Source: Phycisphaerae bacterium
GTDB lineage: Bacteria > Planctomycetota > Phycisphaerae > UBA1845
Direction of reading: 5' to 3'
NCBI GenBank assembly: GCA_029260115.1
Contig: JAJDDW010000086.1
Span: 84,342-148,341 of the forward strand
Length of the DNA: 64,000 bases
Shown: piece by piece, positions 35,315 to 45,070 of the stretch
Position numbering within the stretch: position 1 is the first letter of the stretch
Layout: each line of letters starts with the position of its first letter
The notes under the pieces: generated by a model
The model's input: only the letters and a program-made list of their open reading frames with translations
Database searches by the model: none
What the model was told of the DNA's origin: nothing
Position numbers and translations under genes: made by a program

Positions 35315-38124
35315 TGTTACGACGTTCCCAAGTGGATATTCAAGAACGAAGCTGTCCAACTTGCAGACAACCAGCGTGGACACTAGCCACGGTGATGCTT
35401 GTTATCGCGGCGCTTGCCTGTGGCGCGGCAGGGGGATACGCGCTATCCGTTCGCGCAGGCTCCGGGGCAGGCGATAGCGGCTCAATGAGTAGCGCTGGCG
35501 CAGCTAGTGAGCAGATTTATACATGCGGTATGCATCCCAATGTGTTACAGAAAGGCCCTGGCGATTGCCCGATTTGCCATATGAAACTAACGCCGCTCAA
35601 GATGGATGGCGAAAGTGCTGCCAGTGCGTCGTTAGAAAGAAAGGTGCTTTACTGGCGGGCACCGATGGACCCGAATTATATTTCCCAACAGCCTGGCAAG
35701 AGTCCTATGGGAATGGATTTGATTCCGGTCTATGCAGATGAAAACGAATCAGGTTCTGCGCATACGATACGCATAGACCCTGTCACCATCCAAAACATGG
35801 GCGTACGCACAGCCGTCGTGACCCGCGGTCCATTACTCAAAACGATTCGCACAGTAGGACGCGTAGATTATGACGAACAGCGCGTCACATTTGTTGACAC
35901 AAAATTCAGCGGTTGGATCGAAGAACTAGACGTCGACGAGACTGGCCAGCAGGTGCAAAAAGGGCAAAAGCTATTTGGTGTCTACTCGCCGGAGTTGTAT
36001 GCCGCACAGCAGGAATATCTATCTGCGATACAGAACTTGCCACGTCTCGCAGCAAGCACGTTTGCACCGGCGAGAGAGGAAGCCGTTAAACTCGTAGACT
36101 CAGCCGTCACAAAACTCAATTACTTCGACGTTTCGGACGAGCAGATAGAATCGCTTCGAGAGTCAGGTGAGATCGAAAAAATCCTCGCGATACACTCGCC
36201 AGCTGGCGGTATCGTGACGGAGAAGATGGCCCTTGAAGGTATGTTCGTTAAACCCGGCATGCGTCTCTACACCATCGCCGATCTATCTCGCGTTTGGGTT
36301 TACGTGGACGTCTACGAGTATCAATTACCTTGGATTAGCACAGGGCAAACAGCCACCATGACGTTGCCCTACGTGCCAGGCGAATCGTATATTGGAAAAG
36401 TTGTATACATTTATCCTTACCTCGAACAGCAAACTCGGGTGATTAAGGTGCGCCTTGAATTTGAAAATCGCAACCTGGCACTTAAGCCTGGCATGTTTGC
36501 CAACATCCGTTTAACGTCGCAGCTGCAACGCAACGCAGTACTCGTACCACGCGAAGCCTACATTGATTCGGGCGTTCGACAAGTCGTTTTTGTAGACCTT
36601 GGTAATGGTAAGTTTTTGCCACGCGACATTCAAGTCGGCGTAGAAGCTGAGGATGGCATGGTCGAAGTGTTGTACGGTCTCGACGAAGGCGAAATCGTCG
36701 TCACTAGTGGCCAGTTCATGCTCGACGCAGAGAGCAAACTTAAAGAAGCAGTCGCCAAGATGATGGCCGTCGAGAAGACGAGTACGACAAAACGACCAGC
36801 TGATTCGAGCGACCAAACGAAACACGATAGTAGGGGCCAAGATAGTGCTATGGATATGCCACCTGATGCCGCTTATTCGTGCGCCATGGAGTTCCACCCA
36901 GACGAGACCGATCCTGCTAATCAAGGCCCGTACTTCTCCGACCAACCCGGAAAGTGCCCACGTTGTGGCATGAAACTTAAGCCACTAGGCGATCTAGAAT
37001 GGGTACGCTTGCGACGAGCGGCTAAGGGCGGCGACGTGGCTTACACCTGCACGGATCATCAACATGTATTCTCTAAAACCCAAGGAGAATGTCCGCGCTG
37101 CGGCTTAGCGCTCACGCCGTTTAAGGCGATGTATACTTGCCCCGACCCTGAGCATGCTAGTGTCGTGAGTACTTCTCCGGGCAACTGCCCACACTGCGGG
37201 CAAGGCATGGCTGCTTATCGTGGGGTGTGGTTGGACAAGAATATGGCCGCTGCAAATGTGCCAGCTTATCCAGAGTTAGCCCAGGCCGCATTGTTTCGAT
37301 GTCCCATTCACCCGCTTGTTCACAGCGATCAACCAGGGCATTGCACGATATGTAGTGGCGAACTTGAGTCTATGGCTGAGGCATCATCTGACGAGAATAA
37401 TCAGACTGCTATTCCCTCCGGGGCAAAATATACATGCTCAATGAAAGAGTGTTGGCATTTCTCGGCGTCTCCAGGGGAGTGCCCAACCTGTGGCATGCGC
37501 CTCAAGCCGATCGAAAAGGTGACGTGGGCTAACGCGCTTGTCCAACAACACGCAGCGCAGGAAGGCGTTGCCTATGTCTGTCCGATGCACCCCAAGCTGA
37601 TGCAGTCTGCCCAAGCAGGCCCTTGTTCTATGTGCGGCATGCAATTAGTCCTAGAGTCGGCATTCCGCAGTCCGGCAGCAGCCCCGCAGCATGTCGCGGC
37701 ACAGATGAATTACATTATGGAGCATTACCTAGAGGTGCATCGCCTCCTGGCTTCGGATCGAACTAAGGATCTGCCGCTACATGCATTGGGGCTGGTTGCC
37801 GCGTCGGAGGTGCTGTCCGAACACATAGCCGATCCAGACATGCATATGCCTCTCGAAGCGGTAGAAGCCGCGCAGCGATTACGTGCAGCCGCGTTGCAAA
37901 TCACCGGCAAGCTGGACTCCGATCGTGTCGCCTTTGTCGAACTGAGTTCAGCTGTAAGCACGTTGGTCGAACATTTGCGACCGGACGCGGTACGTTGGCC
38001 CAAGTTGTACATTTATCATTGCCCCATGAGCAAAGGTGACTGGCTACAAACGGTGGAAGAAAAGGCGAATCCATACTACGGATTCAAGATGCTTAACTGC
38101 GGAAAACTGAAGGCGATTAAATAG
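35314..38124 (+). CDS. cusB: CusB-like RND adaptor with multiple metal-ribbon domains and a C-terminal DUF3347
   Basis: A 936-residue protein, more than twice the length of E. coli CusB (about 400). Order: Cys-rich cytoplasmic start, membrane anchor (about 22-50), a heavy-metal-binding ribbon 'YTCGMHPNV...CPICHMKLTP' near 69, and a second ribbon lacking Cys ('WRAPMDPNY...PMGMDLIPVY') near 112. The membrane-fusion core is about 150-490. Six more ribbons follow near 520, 576, 606, 660, 705 and 753, of the type Y-x-C-x-M-x-P ... C-P-x-C-G-M-x-L. A DUF3347 domain (about 795-936) has 'IYHCPMSKGDWLQ' and 'GFKMLNC'. The ribbons probably bind Cu or Ag and pass it to the pump. The 90-base gap to the next gene is normal for an operon. 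Confidence 0.9.
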   Translation: MLRRSQVDIQERSCPTCRQPAWTLATVMLVIAALACGAAGGYALSVRAGSGAGDSGSMSSAGAASEQIYTCGMHPNVLQKGPGDCPICHMKLTPLKMDGESAASASLERKVLYWRAPMDPNYISQQPGKSPMGMDLIPVYADENESGSAHTIRIDPVTIQNMGVRTAVVTRGPLLKTIRTVGRVDYDEQRVTFVDTKFSGWIEELDVDETGQQVQKGQKLFGVYSPELYAAQQEYLSAIQNLPRLAASTFAPAREEAVKLVDSAVTKLNYFDVSDEQIESLRESGEIEKILAIHSPAGGIVTEKMALEGMFVKPGMRLYTIADLSRVWVYVDVYEYQLPWISTGQTATMTLPYVPGESYIGKVVYIYPYLEQQTRVIKVRLEFENRNLALKPGMFANIRLTSQLQRNAVLVPREAYIDSGVRQVVFVDLGNGKFLPRDIQVGVEAEDGMVEVLYGLDEGEIVVTSGQFMLDAESKLKEAVAKMMAVEKTSTTKRPADSSDQTKHDSRGQDSAMDMPPDAAYSCAMEFHPDETDPANQGPYFSDQPGKCPRCGMKLKPLGDLEWVRLRRAAKGGDVAYTCTDHQHVFSKTQGECPRCGLALTPFKAMYTCPDPEHASVVSTSPGNCPHCGQGMAAYRGVWLDKNMAAANVPAYPELAQAALFRCPIHPLVHSDQPGHCTICSGELESMAEASSDENNQTAIPSGAKYTCSMKECWHFSASPGECPTCGMRLKPIEKVTWANALVQQHAAQEGVAYVCPMHPKLMQSAQAGPCSMCGMQLVLESAFRSPAAAPQHVAAQMNYIMEHYLEVHRLLASDRTKDLPLHALGLVAASEVLSEHIADPDMHMPLEAVEAAQRLRAAALQITGKLDSDRVAFVELSSAVSTLVEHLRPDAVRWPKLYIYHCPMSKGDWLQTVEEKANPYYGFKMLNCGKLKAIK

Positions 38125-38214
38125 TTAGTCCTGAGACAATATGCCCATGGGTTCAGAAGGCATCGCGCCCGTAAGGAAGCGGACTTTTCGACCTCTGACC
38201 TATATGAGAAATTC

Positions 38215-41200
38215 ATGATTTCGAAAATTATAGAATATAGTTGTCGCAACCGCATGTTGGTGCTGCTATTAACGGGCTTCATCGTGCTGGGCGGCATCTG
38301 GACGATTTTCAACATTCGTCTTGATGCAATTCCTGACCTTTCGGACGTTCAGGTCATCGTATTCACGGAGTATCCGGGGCAGGCGCCGCAGGTGGTCGAG
38401 GATCAGGTCACATATCCACTCACGACGTCGATGTTAGCCGTGCCCTATGCCAAGGTGGTGAGAGGCTATTCTTTCTTTGGTATTTCGTTTGTTTACATTA
38501 TTTTTGAAGACGGAACGGATATGTATTGGGCGCGGTCGCGCGTATTGGAATATCTCAACTACGTTTCTAGCCGATTGCCCAAAGGCATCACGCCGCAACT
38601 AGGCCCCGACGCCACAGGTGTTGGCTGGGTGTACCAATACTCACTGCGTAACGGTTACTACTGCCCGCACCACGTCAATGGTATGTACCGCCATCCAAAT
38701 GAGCTGGATAAGTGGTATTCGACGATTCAGGAAGCACCGGAATCACTGCGTGGCGATCTTGAACGTGTACGCATGTTCGAGCAGGGTGGCACCTGCCCGT
38801 GGGATGGGCAGACCGAGTTAGTTCACGCCGAGTACGATCTCTCTGAGTTGCGTAGCCTTCAGGATTGGTACTTGAGATACGAGCTGACAACTGTCAAAGG
38901 TGTGTCAGAAGTGGCTAGCGTCGGGGGTTTTGTTCGACAGTATCAGGTCGTGATAGATCCTGACCGGCTCCTTGCTTACAACATTCCACTCAGCACGGTC
39001 AAGACGGCCATCAAAAAGTCCAACAACGAGGTGGGTGGCCGGGTTCTCGAAATGTCCGAGACCGAGTACATGGTGCGGGGGCGTGGCTACCTCGCAACTT
39101 TGTCTGTCGAACAAGTAAGCGATGCGAAGGCGCGCGGCATACCGATCAGCCGAGTTCGATCCAAGCAAGGGCTTGAAGACCTTAAGAAAATCGTCATGCG
39201 CGCAACGCCGACTGGCACGCCACTTTATCTTCGAGATATCGCGGATGTTCATTTAGGGCCGGAATTACGCCGTGGTATCGTAGAATCAGAAGGTGAAGGC
39301 GAAGTCGTCGGTGGCATCGTCGTTATGCGTTATGGTGAGAATGCGCAGCGCGTCATTAGCGACACCAAACGAAAATTAGACGAACTCAAACTAGGATTGC
39401 CAGCCGGTGTAGATATTGCCACCGAGTATGATCGTTCCTCCCTTATCGATCGGGCCGTCACAAATTTATCTGAAAAACTCATCGAAGAAATGATCGTCGT
39501 CGCGCTGGTTTGTGCCGTGTTTCTACTCCATCTTCGTAGTGCGTTGGTGGCGATATTCGTTATTCCAACAGCGGTTCTGGCTAGTCTTATTATTATGCAA
39601 TTGATGGGGCTAAATGCGAATATCATGAGCCTCGGCGGTATCGCTATCGCTATCGGAGCCATGGTCGACAGTTCAATTGTCATGGTTGAAAACGCGCATA
39701 AACATTACGAACGCGACAAGGGGAAGAAGCCCCACGTTGAGATTATCATCGACGCGGCCAAGGAAGTAGGCCCTACGTTATTCTTTTCTATTCTGATCAT
39801 TACGGTAAGTTTTATTCCAATTTTTGTTCTCGGTGAGCAGAGCGGGCGCCTATTCAAGCCGCTGGCTTACACCAAAACTTTTGCGATGGGTGCGTCGGCG
39901 GTCTTGGCTATTACGATCGTCCCGATTCTGATGATCTATTTTATTCGAGGTCGCATACCCAACGAACAGACCAACCCTATTAGCCGATTGCTTCAGCGGG
40001 TTTACGAACCGTTTTTCTGGCTGGCTATGCGGGGGAAATATCTCACGCTCATCATCGCGGCGATTCTCGTAGCCAGTGCGGTTCTTCCGCTTCAGAAGTA
40101 CATTTTCGGTAGGCAGGTGATCGGTGAAGCCTTTCCGCCGCTTAAATTATCGAGTCAACTCGGCAGCGAGTTTATGCCACCGCTGGACGAGGGTGACTTG
40201 CTATACATGCCGACCACCGATCCGGGCATTAGTGTGACCAAAGCCCGCGAACTGCTGCAACAGACCGACGCCTTGATCGCTAGTTTCCCTGAAGTGCATC
40301 ATGTATTCGGTAAGATTGGCCGAAGTGAAACTGCCACTGACCCGGCACCTTTGAGTATGATCGAAACGACCATCATGCTGGAACAAGACAAGCGTAAATG
40401 GCGCATGCGACATTTCGATCGGTCGTTTGCTTTCCTGCCCGAATGGGTGAAGCATTATTCCGGCCTACATGCCTTCTGGCCCGAGAGTCGGCCGATTACG
40501 ATCGATGAGCTAACATACGGTTATGAAGATAGAGGCGAGCACGTGCCGGGCTTCAACGAGGTTGTCTCGTTTCCTGGCTTAACTAACGCTTGGACAATGC
40601 CGATTAAAACGCGGATCGACATGCTCTCTACAGGCATCAAGACACCCGTTGGAATCAAAATCATGGGCGATGATCTCAACGTGCTCGGTGACATGGCCCA
40701 GCGTGTCGCTTCGGTTGTGCGCGTGCTTGATGATACGCTTAGCGCCTATCCTGAGAAGACCGTCGGTGGTAATTACGTGGATTTCGATATCAACAGAGAC
40801 GAAGTGGCTCGTTACGGGTTGCTTATAGACGACGTGCAGGATGTGATCCTCTCGGCCATGGGTGGTATGAACATTACCTGGACGGTTGAAGGGCTGGAGA
40901 GATATCCGGTTAACTTGCGATATAAGCGAGAGTTGCGTGACAACATACCGGCACTAAAACGCACGTTGGTGGCTACGCCTTCCGGTGCCCAGGTGCCTCT
41001 TGCTCAGCTTGTTGACATTCGTATCCACAAAGGCCCGCCGGGTATCAAGAGCGAAAACGCCCGTAAAACCGCGTGGGTTTATGTGGACCTCACAACATCT
41101 GATGTTGGTGGCTGGGTCGATCGCGCTAAGCAGGCTGTTGCGGAACAGGTATCGCTGCCGGCTGGTTATAACATAGTATGGTCTGGGCAATATGAATATA

Positions 41201-41772
41201 TTGAAGCGGCGAACAAACGCTTAGCGATAGCCGTGCCTGCCGTGCTTGTATTGATTATCATGCTGCTCTACATCTCCCATAAGAGTTGGTTTGATACCTG
41301 TGTCGTGTTGTTAGCTGTCCCGTTTAGCTTGATCGGTGCTGTCTGGTTCATGCATTTCGCGGGCTATAACATGTCGCTAGCGGTTTGGGTCGGATTGATC
41401 GCATTAGCCGGCCTCGATGCGGAAACGGGTATGGTTATGCTATTGTACCTACACAACAGTTATGACAACCGCAAGGCACAAGGAAAGATGAACAACTTGG
41501 CTGACCTCAAGTCGGCGATTCATGAGGGAGCGGTGCTTCGTATACGCCCCAAGACGATGACGGTAATGACGACCATGATGGGGCTTATACCGATTATGAT
41601 AGGCGCAGGTACCGGCTCGGACGTGATGAAGCGCATGGCCGCGCCGATGTTCGGCGGATTGCTCACCAGCTTTATGATGGAGCTATTGATATACCCCGTC
41701 ATATTCTTAGTGGCTAAGCAGTTTGAGGTGGCTAGGGCACAGCGCAAAGCTGCCCGCCTAGAACGCGCCTAA
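38215..41772 (+). CDS. cusA: CusA-like heavy-metal RND efflux permease with a Cys/His-rich insertion
   Basis: A 1185-residue protein; the family usually has about 1040-1050. HME-RND marks are present: 'NIRLDAIPDLSDVQVIVFTEYPGQAPQ', 'LRSLQDWYLRYEL', 'DRSSLIDRAVTNL' and membrane helices 'GGIAIAIGAMVDSSIVMVENAHK'. The three Met residues of the CusA copper site appear as M665 ('LLYMP'), M715 ('LSMIE') and M803 ('IDMLSTGIK'). Two insertions explain the extra length. One, about 145-207, is Cys/His-rich ('YYCPHHVNGMYRHP', 'GGTCPWDGQTELVH'). The other adds about 40 residues between M715 and M803. Proton-driven export of Cu+/Ag+ is likely. Confidence 0.93.
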   Translation: MISKIIEYSCRNRMLVLLLTGFIVLGGIWTIFNIRLDAIPDLSDVQVIVFTEYPGQAPQVVEDQVTYPLTTSMLAVPYAKVVRGYSFFGISFVYIIFEDGTDMYWARSRVLEYLNYVSSRLPKGITPQLGPDATGVGWVYQYSLRNGYYCPHHVNGMYRHPNELDKWYSTIQEAPESLRGDLERVRMFEQGGTCPWDGQTELVHAEYDLSELRSLQDWYLRYELTTVKGVSEVASVGGFVRQYQVVIDPDRLLAYNIPLSTVKTAIKKSNNEVGGRVLEMSETEYMVRGRGYLATLSVEQVSDAKARGIPISRVRSKQGLEDLKKIVMRATPTGTPLYLRDIADVHLGPELRRGIVESEGEGEVVGGIVVMRYGENAQRVISDTKRKLDELKLGLPAGVDIATEYDRSSLIDRAVTNLSEKLIEEMIVVALVCAVFLLHLRSALVAIFVIPTAVLASLIIMQLMGLNANIMSLGGIAIAIGAMVDSSIVMVENAHKHYERDKGKKPHVEIIIDAAKEVGPTLFFSILIITVSFIPIFVLGEQSGRLFKPLAYTKTFAMGASAVLAITIVPILMIYFIRGRIPNEQTNPISRLLQRVYEPFFWLAMRGKYLTLIIAAILVASAVLPLQKYIFGRQVIGEAFPPLKLSSQLGSEFMPPLDEGDLLYMPTTDPGISVTKARELLQQTDALIASFPEVHHVFGKIGRSETATDPAPLSMIETTIMLEQDKRKWRMRHFDRSFAFLPEWVKHYSGLHAFWPESRPITIDELTYGYEDRGEHVPGFNEVVSFPGLTNAWTMPIKTRIDMLSTGIKTPVGIKIMGDDLNVLGDMAQRVASVVRVLDDTLSAYPEKTVGGNYVDFDINRDEVARYGLLIDDVQDVILSAMGGMNITWTVEGLERYPVNLRYKRELRDNIPALKRTLVATPSGAQVPLAQLVDIRIHKGPPGIKSENARKTAWVYVDLTTSDVGGWVDRAKQAVAEQVSLPAGYNIVWSGQYEYIEAANKRLAIAVPAVLVLIIMLLYISHKSWFDTCVVLLAVPFSLIGAVWFMHFAGYNMSLAVWVGLIALAGLDAETGMVMLLYLHNSYDNRKAQGKMNNLADLKSAIHEGAVLRIRPKTMTVMTTMMGLIPIMIGAGTGSDVMKRMAAPMFGGLLTSFMMELLIYPVIFLVAKQFEVARAQRKAARLERA

Positions 41773-42115
41773 TACACCGCGTTGAGTTGTGGACCTGGCG
41801 CGGATTGAGCATCGTCGTCATGGCTTATGCCAATATGCGAACCCGGCAGACAATATTTAATTATCAAAGAGCGAGCGGTCTACAATCACGCCACGACTCT
41901 GCGGCGGTCCACTCACTTAAAGAACAACGCCGGTGATCCATGCGAGGGGGAAGAGGGAGCGGTCAGGTTGTTGGGAAATGGTGTTTTTGTGTTATTGAGG
42001 ACGATTTTTTTTGTTGATGAGTGGTCGCTGAGGGGAAAGAGGCGGAAATTTACTATACGTCATTCCCGCGCAGGCGAGAATTACGCGTGTTCTTAATGGG
42101 AATAGTGAGATGCAT
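41773..42115. other. Gap between cusA-like and SLC13 genes (convergent)
   Basis: The genes face each other here. There is no convincing gene; an 89-codon frame has odd composition. A REP-like palindrome lies at 42059-42082. T-rich tracts (about 42003-42014) do not follow a clear hairpin. Confidence 0.5.
42059..42082. repeat. Palindromic repeat, class D (GTCATTCCCGC type)
   Basis: GTCATTCCCGC-GCA-GGCGAGAATT: arms ATTCcCGC and GGCGaGAAT pair with one mismatch. It is like the widespread 'CGTCATTCCCGCG..' extragenic palindrome. Only one copy seen here. Confidence 0.45.
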
Positions 42116-43897
42116 CTACCCCGCAACTTCAAACGGCCAAAATTTCGGCACTAGCAAAACAGTCGTAACCCACATCAAGAAATTTAGTGGTAGACCTATA
42201 CGCAGGTAGTCTGTGAAGCGGTATCCGCCTGGGCCGTAGACCATGAGGTTTGTTTGATAGCCTATGGGTGTCGAGAAACTGGCACTGGCAGCCATCATGA
42301 TGGATATGACGAAGGGCATGTAGCTGACGTCTAGTGATTGAGCGGTGGCTAAGGCGATGGGGAACATGAGGACAGCTGCGGCGTTGTTGGTGATTAGCTC
42401 GGTGAATACCATGGTGATTAGATAGACGACAGCTAAGCTCACAAGCGGGTTTTTCCCGGCTAGGCCAACTAAGGTGTGGGCGATGACCTCGGCTGCGCCG
42501 CTGGCCTGGAGCGCTTGACCCATACCAAACGCAGCTGCGATTACGATGAGTACTTGAAAGTCTACGCTTTGCCTCGCTGTCGTGGTGTTGCAGCATCTGG
42601 TGATAAGCATCAGGCCTGCAGCAAGCATGGCGGCTTCTAACATGCTCAGCCATTGGGTGCTCGCTAATACAACCATGACTACAATGATGCCCATGGCTAT
42701 CAGCGCTCGTTCGTGGCGTTGAGGCTGAGAGTCGGCTATTTCGCTTACTAGAAAGAAATCGCGAGAGTTATGCTGCTGTTCTTGGAAGGTGGGCGACGTA
42801 TCTAGCAGTAGTGTGTCGCCGGCTCGCAAAATAATGTCGCCGACTTTCTTTTGGATGCGCTCGCCATTACGCGCCACGGCTATCACAACGGCGTTGTATA
42901 CCGTGCGAAATTTTGAATCTCGAATGGTGGCACCTACACCAGGGCAACTATCGGAGACGACGGCTTCGATGAGGCACCGCCGGCTGGGCGGGGCGTCTAA
43001 CTTGAACACTTGATCGGTCGCGGGCTTAAGTCCTCTGATACGCTGCAATTCGACGACTGAGTCTACGATGCCTACGAACACAAGTCGGTCGTCGGCTTCG
43101 AGGAGCGTTTGTGGCGAGACGGCTGGGAGTATTTGTCCGCCGCGTTCGATTTCTGCGAGGTACATACCGGTAAGATGACGCAGGCCAGCTCGTTGGATGG
43201 TCTTGCCGACTAAGGGGCTGGTGGCGTCTACCATCATCTCGACGGTGTACTCGCGCGGGTTGTCCAATTGACTTAGCACGGGCTCGCGTTCAGGTAACAA
43301 CCAATGGCTACACACTACCAGGTAGGTGAGGCCTATGATCGCACAGGGGACGCCTATCCAGGCCATCTCGAACATGCGCAGGCTGGGATGATCGGTTTGG
43401 GAGACGAGCAAGCCGTTGACCACGAGGTTGGTGCTGGTGCCGATGAGTGTGCATGTGCCGCCTAAAATCGACGCATAACTCATGGGGATCAAGAGCTTTG
43501 AAACAGATAAATGGAATCGGCGTGCCCAATCGCTTACGGCTGGGACGAGCATGGCGACGACAGGCGTATTATTCATGAACGCGCTGAGTATTGCGACGGG
43601 GGCCATGATCTGTACTTGTGCGCCTCTGATTGACGAGGGTTGGCGCAGGAGCGAATTTACGATCCAGCCCACGCCGCCAGTTTGACGCAGGCCCGCGACG
43701 ACGACATATAATACGCCCACCGTCACCATGCCTTCGTTGGATAGTCCGGATAGTGCTTGAGCAGGTGTGAGTGCGCCGCAAAGTAGCAATAACGTCAAGC
43801 CGGCGAGTAGCACGACATCCGGGGCGATGCGGGTGCGCACTAATAGCGTCAGCACAACGGCGATGGTCGCTAGTGTCATCCAAGCGTCAGAGGTCAT
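42116..43897 (-). CDS. SLC13-family (DASS-type) permease with two TrkA-C (RCK_C) domains
   Basis: A 593-residue protein. Membrane helices are on both sides of a soluble insert. The insert holds two RCK_C domains: 'GKTIQRAGLRHLTGMYLAEIERGG...EADDRLVFVG' near 235-285 and 'GATIRDSKFRTVYNAVVIAVARNG...LRAGDTLLLDT' near 320-375. 'AFMNNTPVVAMLVP' and, in the second half, 'LITNNAAAVLMFPI' are the paired S-N-T/N-N-A substrate and Na+ motifs of the family. It probably imports sulfate or di/tricarboxylates with Na+; the substrate cannot be told. The ATG at 43897 fits. It is 76 bases from apt on the same strand. Confidence 0.9.
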   Translation of the reverse strand: MTSDAWMTLATIAVVLTLLVRTRIAPDVVLLAGLTLLLLCGALTPAQALSGLSNEGMVTVGVLYVVVAGLRQTGGVGWIVNSLLRQPSSIRGAQVQIMAPVAILSAFMNNTPVVAMLVPAVSDWARRFHLSVSKLLIPMSYASILGGTCTLIGTSTNLVVNGLLVSQTDHPSLRMFEMAWIGVPCAIIGLTYLVVCSHWLLPEREPVLSQLDNPREYTVEMMVDATSPLVGKTIQRAGLRHLTGMYLAEIERGGQILPAVSPQTLLEADDRLVFVGIVDSVVELQRIRGLKPATDQVFKLDAPPSRRCLIEAVVSDSCPGVGATIRDSKFRTVYNAVVIAVARNGERIQKKVGDIILRAGDTLLLDTSPTFQEQQHNSRDFFLVSEIADSQPQRHERALIAMGIIVVMVVLASTQWLSMLEAAMLAAGLMLITRCCNTTTARQSVDFQVLIVIAAAFGMGQALQASGAAEVIAHTLVGLAGKNPLVSLAVVYLITMVFTELITNNAAAVLMFPIALATAQSLDVSYMPFVISIMMAASASFSTPIGYQTNLMVYGPGGYRFTDYLRIGLPLNFLMWVTTVLLVPKFWPFEVAG

Positions 43898-43973
43898 AGC
43901 GTCATATCCTGTTCGTACATTACGCTAATATCCACATCGCCGTTAGGTGAAAGAGTCATTGACTACGACAAGT

Positions 43974-44537
43974 TTAGGGCTGATCGTAAGTAAGGATGGA
44001 ATGAATCGGATAGTCGCCGAGCAACGCCCGACCGCCGAGGAACGATAATTCGATGAGGAACGCACACCCGACGATTTCTCCGCCGAGGGATTCGACAAGT
44101 TGGCTGCAAGCGCTCATGGTTCCGCCGGTGGCTAAGAGGTCGTCGATAAGAAGTACGCGGTCGCCGGGGTTTATGGCGTCGAGGTGGATTTCCAATTCGT
44201 CTTTGCCGTATTCAAGTTCGTAGTCCTGAGATCGTGTCTTGTATGGCAGTTTGCCGGGCTTACGGACGGGGACGAATCCCGCTGAAAGATTCCGGGCCAC
44301 TGCGGTGCCGAAAATAAATCCGCGAGATTCTGCGCCGATGACGACATCCACTTTATCATCTCTAAATGGTTGCGTTAGATATTCGACGGCTAGCGATAAT
44401 CCGGACGGGTGTCGTAGCAAAGGCGTTATGTCTTTGTAGATGATTCCTGGTTTGGGGAAATCCTGCACATCTCGTATGAGATTGCGAAGTTTGACGAGCT
44501 GAATGTGTTCTGATGTTTCTGTCACTGTGGTTATCAT
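43974..44537 (-). CDS. apt: Adenine phosphoribosyltransferase
   Basis: A 187-residue protein, near the usual 170-180. The PRPP loop is 'VLLIDDLLATGGTM', the N-terminal signature is 'IRDVQDFPKPGIIYKDITPLL', and 'GAESRGFIFGTAVA' lies near 80-93. It makes AMP from adenine and PRPP in purine salvage. It is divergent from hppA across 533 bases. Confidence 0.96.
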   Translation of the reverse strand: MITTVTETSEHIQLVKLRNLIRDVQDFPKPGIIYKDITPLLRHPSGLSLAVEYLTQPFRDDKVDVVIGAESRGFIFGTAVARNLSAGFVPVRKPGKLPYKTRSQDYELEYGKDELEIHLDAINPGDRVLLIDDLLATGGTMSACSQLVESLGGEIVGCAFLIELSFLGGRALLGDYPIHSILTYDQP

Positions 44538-45070
44538 CGGCGAAGGCCTCGCTTTAAGCCTGAAATCTTCATCGGTGACGCGACATCACGCCACTCGTCA
44601 GTCGGTTTCAACCCTGCCTGACCGTCGCATTTGCTTCCGGCCTGCATTTTATCGGGCGAACGATTTCGAAGCATTGTCTCAGATTCGTCGGGTTATGTGA
44701 ACAGGCGTTGGCGATACCCCATCGGCCGATTTGGCCCGGGACCGCCGCTTTTCAACCCGAAAACCAAGCTGTGGCGATATTTGCCGCTCATTCGGCCAAG
44801 TGGCGTTTTTGGGGGCTGAGTAACTGGGTAGGCTGGCGAGATCATTTTTTCAAGCAATTATGATATACGGATTGGCTTTATGGGAATGATTTGCTATATT
44901 GCCGCGTCCAGTAGGTGCCGCAGCGCGGATGGCATCATTGGTAGTAAGTTCGTAACTCATTGACTGTTAGGTGTTTAGGTCACATATGAGCCGCTGGTTG
45001 CGGTTGATAGGGTGGCGCAGCAGGCGTCCAGACTTCACCTATTCCATCGAAGACTCGTAAAGGAGATACC
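44538..45070. other. Divergent gap between apt and hppA
   Basis: There is no convincing gene. It includes the promoter candidate for hppA at 44872-44900 and ends in AAAGGAGAT, the hppA ribosome site. The leader would be about 165 bases. No riboswitch fold recognised. Confidence 0.5.
44872..44900 (+). promoter_or_regulatory. Sigma-70-type promoter candidate for hppA
   Basis: TTGGCT (44872-44877), a 17-base spacer and TATATT (44895-44900). This is the best matched promoter seen in the window. Expected start is about 44907. Confidence 0.5.

Noticed and set aside
41827..42096. 89-codon frame between cusA-like and SLC13 genes
   Set aside because: Covers the class D palindrome and has shadow-like composition.
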